Positions 21,901 to 32,500 of a stretch of DNA of 64,000 nt are shown here, one piece after another; within the stretch, counting starts at the first letter, position 1, and each line of letters opens with the position of its first letter. Below the pieces are notes generated by a model. That model was not told where the DNA came from. It was given only the letters and a program-made list of their open reading frames with translations, and made no database searches. Position numbers and translations under genes: made by a program. Source of the DNA: Durusdinium trenchii (Eukaryota; Sar; Dinophyceae; Suessiales; Symbiodiniaceae); the NCBI GenBank assembly GCA_963970005.1, contig CAXAMN010006668.1, positions 1,248,940-1,312,939 on the forward strand. The letters run 5' to 3'.

Positions 21901-24900
21901 CGTACTTCCTCACCTTGTCCCCCATCAAAGTGCCATGAGCTTTCCAATCCTTCATCAGGATTAAGAATGAAGGCAAAGATGGATGTCTTTAGACTTTAAA
22001 CATATGTTTGAACACCCCCATCGCCCCATGGCTACAAATGGAATCACCAGCACAACCAAAGAAAGAAAGGTCCTCCAGCAGGATCAGAGCACATTGTTTC
22101 TGCGAGAACTGGACATAGTTCAAGTTGCCAGAAACAGACAAAGTGCGCAGGTCACGATCTGTTCGAGGGCCCCACTTGAGGCAAACTGATTCCAGCCACG
22201 CGTCATATGGTGACAAGTTCAGCACTCCAATGACCTGTCCAATCCCAGTTGCTCCGCTCAACAGGCTGGAGAGCACTGCCTTGGGCATAGCGCTTCCGCT
22301 CAGGAGCTGTGCGGTCTCCTGGTTGGACGAAAGCGCCCTGACAGGGAGACTGTGTTTGTGCGAGCTGGCGGCAGTGTGTGACTGAACCTTTGTAAGATAT
22401 GGGGGTACTGGCACTGAATGACATGAATATTGATTCTGATGTTGTTGGTGTTTTTGTTCAACTCCAGCCTTGCTCCTTCTGAAGCGTGCAGGACAGCTTC
22501 AGCCGTGGGAACCAGGTATCCGCTTTCAGGCATCCAAGGGAGGAGTTCCCGAACACACCTTAGATTGCATGGATGGGTCCATTTGGAGGGTTGCTTCTCT
22601 ATGTATTATTTGGTAGGATCATGCATGAACTATTTCCCAACTACAAGTAATCACAAGGTTTGAAGGTTGGTTGAGCTCCATGAACCTTTGCACAAAACGA
22701 AACCCGTAGACAGTCCTTTCCACCACTTGGTAAACCTTTCACCTTTTTAATCCAAGATTCTTGTCCTGCATCAATTGGGATTGAAGCCAACCATTGGAAG
22801 TCGCACATCCACTTTGGTAAACTAACCATCCAGGAAAGTTCAGCTGCACCTTCTTCGTCGCTGGTGGATCTTCCAATCTAAGAAGGATGGACTCGCTTTC
22901 CAAGCTTTTGGCGTCCAATTTATTCTCCACCCTCCTAGGCAATGATATGTTCAATTCATAATGTTGAAATATGTGATGAATTGGAAGGATTTGGAAAGTA
23001 TGAAAGAGAAACCCCTTCCTGGCCTCAACTCCTCTCTGATGCCGGACCTCCGCTCAGATTGCGAACTCGGCGCGATCACGAACCCAATTGCCTTGTCTGG
23101 CATGGAGCTCAGGGCTTTCGAAAGCATGGCCACTGTATGGTTAAGTTCATCTTTGCTGACCACACCATACTTCATGAAGTCCAACCAAACCACCAGAGAT
23201 CCATTCTCGGCCTTCAGCTTCGATGTGAACTCAGGGTCATCAAGACAAGACTTCAAAAAATTTTCATCAACACACCTGTGGGTACCCCATACTGTTTGCA
23301 ATTAGGGACCCCATTGCACATTGAAAAATAAATCAATACAGTACACGTCAAGTCTTGGAGTCTTGACTGAAATGTATTCACCCACTTGCCTGCACAATCT
23401 CATCGGTCATGTCAGAGACGGGACCCGCAAGATGCCGACAGTATTTGTTCATGTGCTGCATGACAAGGCCACTGCCGATTTGGTTCTCCTGCTTGAGATG
23501 GGTCACCTTCTGCAGGCGCTCACTGCGTTCACATTTTTTCTCTTGTTGATACAGCTTGGCAAGTTGCGCAGCATCTCGCGCAAGCGAGAGGGCATCTGCA
23601 TCGTACTGCATTTTGTTTTGCTGTAACTGAAGCTCTTCGATCTTGCCATCTGCCTCACACAGCTGGTCATGGCTAGGTAGGATTTCCTTGGACACGTTGT
23701 CTGCCCACATAGATGTATCACTGACCTTGAACAGCAGGTCCCTGCTTTCCACCAGCGGTGTGATATCGTCATGATAGTCCCTGGGCTGGATCTTTGGTCA
23801 TTAGGTTGCATAATGCTTTTTGCAGTTACCCACAAGATTTTAAAGTCAAAAACAAAACCCTTGCAAAACTACATAACATTGACCAGGATGCCCCTCAATG
23901 AACCTGTTCCTCACCATCTTGATGGTCTCTGGCTTGAAGATGAGGAGGTTGTTGTCATCTCTTGCTGTTTCCATGGCTTCCATCACATAGCCACCCAAAG
24001 TGCAAATGTCACATTCCGTGTGCCACTCTGGTGGACTGACCCTTAGGATCTGGGCCCTTCCTGCTTTCCTTTTCTTCAACTCAAAGAGGAACAGGATCCT
24101 TTCTAGAAAAAGGACTTGTTTGGGGGCGTTCATCACCAGCACTTCGAACCAAATACCTTCGGCTCCGCGAGGAAACCCTTCAAGAAGCCATCGACTCATC
24201 ACGAGCAGCTCCCAGCTGAAAGCTGGACAGGGCGGTGTCTTGGACGCAAGGTGGGAACTTGGGGAGACTTCGAAAAGTTTAAGGATATGGGGGTGTATGG
24301 GGGTGTCCTTTTGCTGAAATCAATTGATTTTAATCCTTGATGGCAGGCCTGAGTTGGCAAACTTGTTCATATGCAAGTGCTTCTGGATGAGGGTCCAAGA
24401 TTCTTCTGCCACACCCACCTGCAATGCAAGGTTTACCCTACCTTTGGACTGGACCTATATACATTTGGATTGGACCCTTACTTAACAAAGGCCAGGCCAT
24501 GCATGCCATGCATCCACCTTGAACCCGTACATCAGCAAAGAGGTTGCGGTGTCAATCCGATGCTGATGGTTGTGCAAGGCCAGGCCATAATTATTGTACT
24601 CCCCAATCGCTGCATCCCAGGCAGCTTTGTAGTCTCCATTCATGTTTTCCTGCCAGCAAGTAGAACTGATGGGTCAATGATCACTGGGTTGAAATTCTGG
24701 AGGCAAAACACTAGAATTTGAAAAGGCAACATTGTCCTTCGTAATGGCATCAGCCCTTGAATGAAACATGAGGCACTGTTGAAGAATCGATTTCTTCTGC
24801 CTTTCAGCTTGTTGCTGGGACACCTGGAGCCTGCGCCATATGTAGTTTTGCTCGCAGGTTTGCGGGACAAACGTACATGTCACCTTCAAAGCCGTCTTGA

Positions 24901-26580
24901 GCCACCTTGGTTCCGATTGAGTGTTAGGGTCTGAGACTGATAAACCCCCTCTCTGATTTCTAGGAAGCAAGTAAACCATTATAACACATTATAACTCATT
25001 GCAAAAATTTGAGGGTTTGACTAAGTGAAATAAGGCATTGATGAACAGCTGAAAGTTGGTGAGTTTCAACGAGAAGTTATCCTGATACCCTGTGGGTTCA
25101 CCTAAGATTGATACCTTGTCTCTTGTGTTTTGCCTATAGATCACCTGAATGTCTCTTGTGTTTTGCCTATAGATCACCTGAAGGCATGAGAGTGTACGTG
25201 TCCTGAACAAGCCACGACTAGTCTTGTTTAAAGGCTAATACTAATCCTGTTCAAGGCCAAGATGACCCCAATTCAGCACTGAGATTAGTCCCCTTCAAAG
25301 CTGAGATTGATCCTGTTCAAGAAGAGATTAGTCCTCCTCAAGGCTAAGATTAGTCCTGCTCAAAGCTAAGAACTTGTGCTTACCAATGTTGAAATCAGAT
25401 GAGTTGATGAGCATTTCAAAACTCCTACCCAACATAAATGCCTCACCTTTGGGGAACCTGGGTGCCTCAAATCTCAAAGACGACCCTGGTGGTGAAAACG
25501 TCACCTTTCAGACCTGGGATAGGATACCTATGATATGCCAAAGGCGACCTTTTCATAGAAAACATCACCTTTGCCCCCAGGTCTGAATGGCTTGGTGTGT
25601 TGCCCTTATGGTCCCCCATGGTCCCTCTATTAAATCCTTCGCGTGCCATAGGGTACCAAAGGCGACCTTTTCATTGAGAAGGTCACCTTCACTACATATA
25701 TTCATATGCAAAGACGACGTTCTCAGTGAGAAGGTCACCTTTGAAATTTCGAGAACATGACTTCCTCAAAGGCGACGCATTTATATTGGAAATGATAGTT
25801 TTTAGTTGGGCCTCCATTTTAGTAGCGGGTAAGTCTATGGAGGGGGGGGCTGCCGAGAGGCTCACGAAATTCACAGAGCTCCTCATTGGTCAAGGCATTC
25901 TTGAACTTGAGAAAGTTGTGGACAACTGTGAAGAAGAGGATGCTGATCCTTCCACAACCCTTAGTGACCTCCACAGACCGAAAGGTGAGAGGCTTGGAAA
26001 TGTGACCAGGATCAACGGGTTTGATCTCGACTGGTTCTCTCCATGCTTCATAGCCGATTGTCCATATGCTGGTTGCATGTGTGATCCAATCCTGGTAGAC
26101 AGGAAGGCCGTCGTGCGCTAGCTTGGGGAAGAAGCAAAGCAAAGGCAATGTAAATATTTCTCTGGAGTCCTGCGTTCGAGTTCAAGTTCAGACCTCAACA
26201 CACGAGTTCTAGGATGTTCTAGGATCGAAGGCATGGACATCCCCACTCAACATCCCCCTGTCCGGAATCTTTGCATCCCCTGGGACCATCAGCTGTTGCT
26301 CCGAGTTCATCACATCTTGAAGCCAATCATTCAAAGGTCCATACATATCCAGAGTCAGGTTGTCGAGAAGGAATTGTACAGGGTGCTTTCCATCCGTCGG
26401 ATCCAACCACCTTATATTTTCAGGACTTGGGTGCTTTCACTGTACCAAGACCAGTAGGATGCTCCCAATTAATTCTAGAAACTGTACAGCGTTGATCATC
26501 TTGCTCACCCATGGCTTGAGGCGGTCGAGTTTCTGCGCCTTTGCAGATGGTGGCGCAGAAGAGGTTCCGCGCTTACCCAT
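18971..26580 (-). CDS. Long intron-rich gene of unknown function
   Basis: A run of co-oriented exon-like segments from ATG at 26580 (Met-Gly-Lys-Arg-Gly-Thr-Ser-Ser-Ala-Pro-Pro) to TAG at 18973. The last two exons are firm: 19541-19207 and 19112-18971 join in phase (GA plus G) to read Ala-Arg-Ala-Glu-Trp-Glu-Lys-His-Pro-Glu-Arg. Other coding blocks lie at about 26415-26230, 26130-25830, 24150-23890, 23750-23380 (coiled-coil), 23290-23010, 22910-22750, 22380-21990, 21970-21690, 21570-21260, 20930-20480 and 20470-19790. Near the C-terminus are an alanine/lysine-rich basic block (20.0-19.8 kb), then a Glu/Asp-rich repeat Leu-Glu-Glu-Asp (19490-19435). I recall similar proteins as repeated families in Symbiodiniaceae but cannot name a domain. 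The exon order is inferred and it could be more than one gene. Confidence 0.5.
19207..19541 (-). CDS. Penultimate exon of the 19-26.6 kb gene, acidic repeat
   Basis: Runs from AG|G at 19543-19541 to a GTGTCT donor at 19206. It opens with Glu-Asp-Phe-Glu-Glu-Glu-Ala-Glu-Glu and holds four near-identical Asp-Leu-Glu-Glu units encoded by the 12-bp repeat GATCTTGAGGAA. Length 335 bp leaves two bases, matching the next exon at 19112. Confidence 0.65.
25118..25183. repeat. Perfect 33-bp tandem duplication in an intron
   Basis: The unit beginning TGTCTCTTGTGTTTTGCC and ending ATCACCTGAA occurs twice head to tail without a mismatch, which implies a recent duplication. It is followed at about 25216-25375 by a degenerate tandem of roughly 30-bp units (GCTAAGATTAGTCCTGCTCAA). 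Confidence 0.85.
25470..25790. repeat. Cluster of imperfect inverted repeats (hairpins)
   Basis: At least three modules of the form AAAGGCGACCTTTTC - short loop - GAGAAGGTCACCTTT occur near 25539-25573, 25658-25691 and 25710-25744, with a related half-module at 25750-25785. Each could fold into a hairpin of about 14 base pairs. They lie in an intron of the - strand gene. Confidence 0.7.
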
Positions 26581-26808
26581 CTCAGCTAGTTGGCACAGGT
26601 CTAGCTCAACTGTCCTCCAAAATTGCTATGATGATGGAAACCCTTTATGCTTTAAAATCAGCAGTATGCCACTGCCTTGCTTTCCAACTTATCCTTATTG
26701 TGATGTTTCTGGTAGTGGCTTCTTTTCACCATGTCGCATTCAGGTTTGCATTTTGCAGCTTGTTCTGAATTGTTCATCGAATTGAAACCGAAAAGAAATG
26801 ATTTGAAA

Positions 26809-28734
26809 TCAATGCACACGCTCCATCAGCATGATGGCGCTCAAAAGGAACAGGCCGACGCAAGGCACACTCATGGAGTTGCCAGCCATGCGTACCTGAT
26901 CTGTCTCTGAGGCCTTCTTCAGCTGCAAGCATGGAGCCCCACACAAACGAGAGTGAGTTGCTGATGTCGGCAAGGTCTGGGCATTTAGCATCTCAGTTGG
27001 TGATAGAAACCTGCGTTCCACCTGCGTTGGACAAGGAAGGAAATGATTACAGACCAGGTACCAACCCACCTATGCACATCTATGCACGATCACAAACCAG
27101 GAGCCTTGGACCACAAACGACCAGAGTTGGTAGTCAAGGTTGGCAAGAAGCCATCGGAAGTCTCAGTCCTTGCTCGACCTGTGCGGGCCAGTTGCGTCAG
27201 GTCAGCGATCTGCCATTCCTTGGACAGGCCATTGTAGTCCTTGAGGTTCGCAGCCTCAGGTTGTGAGAAAGCATGACTTGCGGTAGCATGGAGTTACTTT
27301 ACAACATGCGGTGAGTAAACTGCAAGTCTTAGCTGAGGGACACAACTCTCACTCAAAGTTGATGTGTCCAACTTGAGGTAGTAAAATGACATCGCATTCA
27401 TCATTGGTCGAGCTTTCACAGCTTCGATGATAGCCATCAAATCATACTTGGGGTCGGGTTTCAAGACGCTTTTCTTCCACACCAGGCCATAGACTCTTGC
27501 TCGACTGTTCCCAAATCCGAGAAGTCTTGGGTCAATGACCGTGGTGATGCAACCCCAGCCACTACCAAGATACCGAGAACAGAACTCCTTCATGTTGTAC
27601 TCCGGGACATTCTCAAGCACCAACAAGTCTGCAATGGATCCTGAATGTACCGATTCATGGTACCTTTCATGCGTTTTGAACTTCCAGCTGTTCTCCCGCT
27701 CGCAGTCGCCCATCAGGCTGAATGGTTGGCACGGTGCACCTGACAAAGGCAAAGGCAGAGCTTGGGCGAGATGGGGCAGAAGAAATAACACCACTCATGA
27801 CATATTTTGATGAACCTTGCCTGCCACATTCACTCTGATACCTGAGGGACGTATGTGTGTGTGTGTGTGTCGGTGGAGAGGTCTTTGTTTGGAGTGTGTT
27901 CCTATATATTTCAATCAATTGTGTTACATGCAGCTGAAATTCTTTTCCCCTTGTGGCCCACTTTGCAAGGGCACATTTGCTTGTGCTGGAGGCAAAAGAG
28001 TTCCGATTTCTTCGGGTCAAAGTCCATGATGTCCCCAAACAAACATGATCCCTTGTGAGTGTCCATCAAGACGCCCTGGCACTTTTTGTCCTTCTCACAC
28101 CCCCACAGCAACCTGGCATGTTGGCGAAGTCCAGATGTTTTGCCAAACTTGTGGGACGCTGCCTCTAGGCATCGGATCGCCTGGGTCTTGGCTTTGAGGG
28201 ATTCAGGACCCTAGGTGAAAAAAAGGTTTGTAGGACATTCCAATCTGAGTCTGAGTTCAAGACTGTTTCAGCACAACCAACACCAGAGAAGCAAGTGGTA
28301 ACGTCCCAGCTCCAGTTATCAAGCTTTTTTTGCACTTCACGTTTCCCAAACGTGTTGCCCAATCTTGCTAAGAACTCATTGGCCCAGCCAAAGCTTGCAT
28401 TGATAGTGCGAGGCCCACAAGGATGCGCAGAAGTAGCTTTCAATATCTTGGTCTTGGGAAAGAACTTCCTAGGAACAAGATGATTGTTTGGACCTACAAG
28501 AACAAACGTGCAAGTCATGACATGGATCTGCCTGTATGGGGTCTTCCTCTTAGTAGGAGCAATAGTCTTGGTCTTCTTGGCGATGGTCTTGCGAACCGAC
28601 CTTTCCAAAGAAACCATCACCCTTATAGTTTTTGGTTTCAGTTCGACTGAATAGCAACATTGCCTTGGAGGCGATGACGATGCCGACAGCCGCTTCACCA
28701 CCGAGGCAATGTTCATCTCTCCTGAGTTGGACAT
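26809..28734 (-). CDS. C5 cytosine-specific DNA methyltransferase, multi-exon
   Basis: Predicted to transfer a methyl group from S-adenosylmethionine to cytosine C5 in DNA. Motif I (Cys-Phe-Ser-Gly-Val-Gly-Cys-Ala-Glu) ends an exon at 28264. Exons 28210-27928, 27841-27821, 27739-27321, 27254-27105 and 27021-26809 then join in perfect phase to TGA. Motif IV (Gly-Ala-Pro-Cys-Gln-Pro-Phe-Ser) has the catalytic cysteine, motif VI is Leu-Glu-Asn-Val, motif VIII reads Asn-Ser-Arg-Ala-Arg-Val, a target-recognition-like Thr-Leu-Thr-Thr-Asn-Ser-Gly-Arg follows, and motif X is Ala-Gly-Asn-Ser-Met-Ser-Val-Pro. Introns at 27820 and 27104 begin GC. The ATG at 28734 (Met-Ser-Asn-Ser-Gly-Glu-Met-Asn-Ile-Ala) is a likely start, but exons between 28734 and about 28400 are unresolved and a fusion to the upstream transposase-like exons cannot be excluded. 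Confidence 0.82.
27321..27739 (-). CDS. Methyltransferase catalytic exon (motifs IV to VIII)
   Basis: Begins at AG|G 27741-27739 and codes the Pro-Cys-Gln catalytic loop, the Glu-Asn-Val motif about 40 residues later, and the Arg-Ala-Arg motif about 75 residues after that, the usual C5-methyltransferase spacing. The best-phased donor is GTTTAC at 27320, joining to Ala-Ala-Asn-Leu-Lys at 27254. Confidence 0.8.
27821..27841 (-). CDS. 21-nt microexon of the methyltransferase
   Basis: Bounded by CTCAG (27843-27842) and a GCAAGG donor (27820-27815). It supplies Ile-Arg-Val-Asn-Val-Ala plus parts of the flanking codons and completes the beta strand just before Gly-Ala-Pro-Cys. Without it the frame between neighbouring exons does not give a normal motif IV approach. 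Confidence 0.7.
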
Positions 28735-29536
28735 AGCAGCAGCTGTTTCAATGAAACAGAAACTAATGACATTGAGTCTGAACACTTGTTGCTTCGAAGA
28801 CTCGTTGTGAGTCACTGAAGAGACCAAACACTTGCTCAGACCCAACCCAGGGCCAAAAACGCTGAATGCAGGAACCCCTTAACCAAGAACACATGTTCAG
28901 CTTTGGACACATAACAAGTGATTCCAAGAACTCTTTCCAGCAAACACCTAATGATAGATCTTTTCTTTGGCCACAATTCAGTGCAGATTCATGCCCAATG
29001 TATAATTAAGGCTTTCGAAACTCTAATTGTGCAATGCCGGTGGAGAGTAGGCCTTGCAACTTGTAGCATTTTGCCACTGCCTCCATATCTGATTCCATTA
29101 CCTCCCTCAAGTCGTCCAGAGTGATGAGCGCGCAGGTCGAGCGATAGAAGCCCTGAGCACGGCAAGCGTTTCATGCGGGAGGGCTGTGAGTCTGAGGATT
29201 CCTTACCTTCAAAGTCTCTAACTCGATGCGCAGGTCTTTGCATTCTTTGTCCTTCAGACAGGAACCGCACTCTAGTTGGTTTTAGGTTTATGTAGAGACA
29301 GTCGATCACCCTCCTGTGCGCCAGAAGCGGATGAAGCATGGCCAGCCTCAATTTCCAAACATGTACGATGATCTATTTGATCCGTGTTGCATTCCAAGCT
29401 TGGGTTCAACATAGTGTGCGGGCAAGTGACATCGTGGACTGGAAATGAGGATTCATGCCATGAGTTTGGCTTGGCCGGTAGGCCACGCTGACTCTTTTCC
29501 TGACATGGAGTTGAGCACATACCAGTTTAAAACTTA
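28735..29536 (-). other. Unassigned segment between transposase-like and methyltransferase genes
   Basis: An open segment at about 29510-29290 reads Pro-Ala-Lys-Pro-Asn-Ser-Trp-His-Glu-Ser-Ser and has exon-like composition. It could be a 5' exon of the methyltransferase, a 3' exon of the upstream gene, or evidence that the two are one transcript. Confidence 0.35.
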
Positions 29537-32500
29537 CTAGATTGAAACCTCCTGCGAGTCCCGCTGAGTGGATGGGAAGGTAGTAGTGCGTTCCATGTAG
29601 TCCTCACAAAGCTTTCTCATATGACCCAGGTATTGGTGCAACCAATGTTGTCCTTCGGCGTAGATGCCCTCTTTCGATCCTGACACAGGACAACTACTAA
29701 GTCCCAATCATGACAACCCCCAGGAGACCCAACAAGTCCTGCTCTTCGAAAGTGTCTGGAACGTAGTGTGGCGAGACCTGTCAAGGAAGGGACACAAACA
29801 GAGACCTTGCTGCTGCGTTCCTAGCCTTCGCAGGTGTCTGGATGTAAGGGGAACGGTCTTGAGCATCATGTGGCCATTCATCCAATTCCAAGTTCATGGA
29901 TGCCTTGGCAAAGGCAGCCAACTCCAATTTCTCATAACCTTGAGGGACTGAGGGTTCCACCATTTTGCGTTTCAACTCCGGTCTCCTAAAAACAACAAGG
30001 CTCAAACATTAGACACCAAAAAAGGGTTTGGTTTTGGTCCTGGATCCATGTGGGGTCATAGTAGATCGCTTGGGGCAGGGTGTGCAACCTGGAGGCCCAA
30101 TCATATGGCTCACCTTGAGCCGTGGACACTGGCGTCATGTTCAAAGTTTATCTCCAAACAACTGTTGCAGGGGTGATTGCATATTAGCCATAAAACAATG
30201 GAAACATTGTTGGGATTGGTTGAACTATTTTTTCCGGCTACCTGTTCCTTGCTAGGCGTGCTGAAAACCTCATTTGAGGTAGCAATCGACGGAATGCAGG
30301 GCACGAGTTCACATCAAACTCTGATAGCCTGTCAAGATCAGACCGAGCCGGGCTGGAAATCCAAGGGAGCTCAGGAAGCTCTTCTGCTTCATGCTCTCGG
30401 CTTGCAATCTTGAGCAAAAATTTGACAGTCCTATAGGTGCTTTCGACTGGATTGTTCCGAAGCAAATAGTCTGCTAAGGCCAACAGTTTCTTTCTTCGAT
30501 CTTCTTCGAAGACCTTGAGTGGTCGAGCATCTGTTGGAATTGGGCCCACTAAGGGCATGAAATTGTAGGGAAAGACCACCATTGGAGCCTTAGATAAACA
30601 CAGCACAACACCACACCTTGGTGTAAACATTCTGGTTCCACAAACAACAGGTCGCCTGACTGAGATTCGCATCGCTGGCAAAGCGTTTCACCAGAACAAT
30701 GACATCGCAAGGGTGTTCTGCCCAGTCATTGCGCCCTGGTCCCTCCACCACAATTGTGGTCCCAGGTGGAAGGTCTGACAGGGCCAGGTGTTCAAGCATC
30801 AAGAGCCATGCAAAACCCAAACCAGCCTCGTCTCCTCACAAAGAGGAAATGGTGGGCCCCAGTGCAATCGTCTCGCAGTCCTCCTGACAATGTTACTGGC
30901 GCCCTCTCCAACCTTAGTTCAGAAGTGTGAGAACCTAGGACCTATGCCATGACAACATGTTGTACACCAGAGCAGTTGTGTAACCATTGCTTCCATGGCC
31001 GCACGCTTCGAACAACATCCACTTCGATCTTGGCGGTGCCCAACCATTTGCTAAGGTTCAATTTGCAAACAAGATCTTGTAGTTTCCTCAGACGATCCAG
31101 TTATCATTCACTTAAACCTGTGCACATGCACATGGTAAACGGCAAGGGCAAGGCTCTCTTGGACATCATCATCATCTGCTAGAACATCTATCCATCGAGT
31201 GGCCCTGCTGATCACTCCGTAAAGTTGGTCTTGGCTGCATGAGAGTGAAACCAAAACAACATGTGAGCCAGTTCTAGTTCTGAATGACTGCAGTCCAGAC
31301 AAGGCTCCAATGGCACAATGTGTGTGCCCAACCCGGCTCATGCAAATGCCTGTCATCTCCAAGCCCTTACTCAATAGTAACCATGCCAAGAACTTCATGA
31401 AGGTATTGTTCTTGCACTCCTTCACTGTATTGTCCACCTCTGACTCAATCAAATAAACACAAACGCTTCATTCCGCTGGTTTAATGTGTCTTATTGTGTC
31501 TTCAAACATGCTAGCTGAATGCGAGCAAAGACACCCATAACAAGATGCGCCGTGGTGGCTCCTTTCCAAGCTCTCGACAAATGCGAACGACCTTCTCAAG
31601 GTCTCTGCTCAAGCATTCTGCCACCATCGACGCGCCCCCTGCCACGCGCACATCTATGACATGGAGTGTCATGATCACATTGTGGCACCAGATTCCTTCA
31701 ATCTTAGTGCGAGGGCGGTCGAACTTTGCCAGCGTTTTTGTTTGGATCCCCCCTCGACATCGAGGTAAAGCCCACTTGCTTTGATCCATGCCATCCTGAG
31801 TCAACAGACAAGTCAGTCCACTGAAGTGCGCCCTTGCTGCATGCAACGCTGCATTGCATACAAGAGTCAGCATGAATGAAGAGGCAAGCATCAGCATCAG
31901 TCAAGGGAGATGCACCCTGACCAAACCGAATGCTACCTGCTTATTAAGCAGTCTCCTGTGCTCAAGAGAAGCCTTGCCTGGAACCACGATTCAAGGTGCC
32001 TATCTTCACTGACAGCCTGTATATGTTCCTTGTATTGTTTTGCTACCTCGAACTTGTCAAGGGCATCCTCAGCACAACTATTCACAAGTGCTTCAAACAG
32101 AGTTGGGCATTCCTAAAATGAACTTAAACTCTTGTGGTCAGGTTTCCTTGCAGTCACGAAATGCGTCCTTGTAGGCTGAGCAATCATCACAGGCTGGAAA
32201 ACTACTCGGGCTGGTGAACCGCAAGATTGCTGCCCATTTCATTTTATATCTTCGGACAAAGTGCTGGTACCTCAGCCACACTTGACACAATGCTGATACC
32301 CCAACCTTGGAACCAGTGAACTGAACTTAGTGCAAGCTAGAGTCGAAACCTTCATTGGGACTTGAGAGAAGAGCATGCGCAGGTTCCCAGGTGGTAAGAA
32401 ACGTGTTGGGAGCAAAGAGGGGTCTTTGGCCCAATTCGTGTCCACCAGTCTCAGATGAGAGTTGACTCACGAAACGTTTGGTTCCAAGAACATCCACTTT

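Noticed and set aside
21989-22414. Possible N6-adenine methyltransferase motif (Leu-Asn-Leu-Ser-Pro-Tyr-Asp)
   Set aside because: Only loosely like DPPY, with no SAM-binding motif nearby; left as part of the unknown - strand gene.
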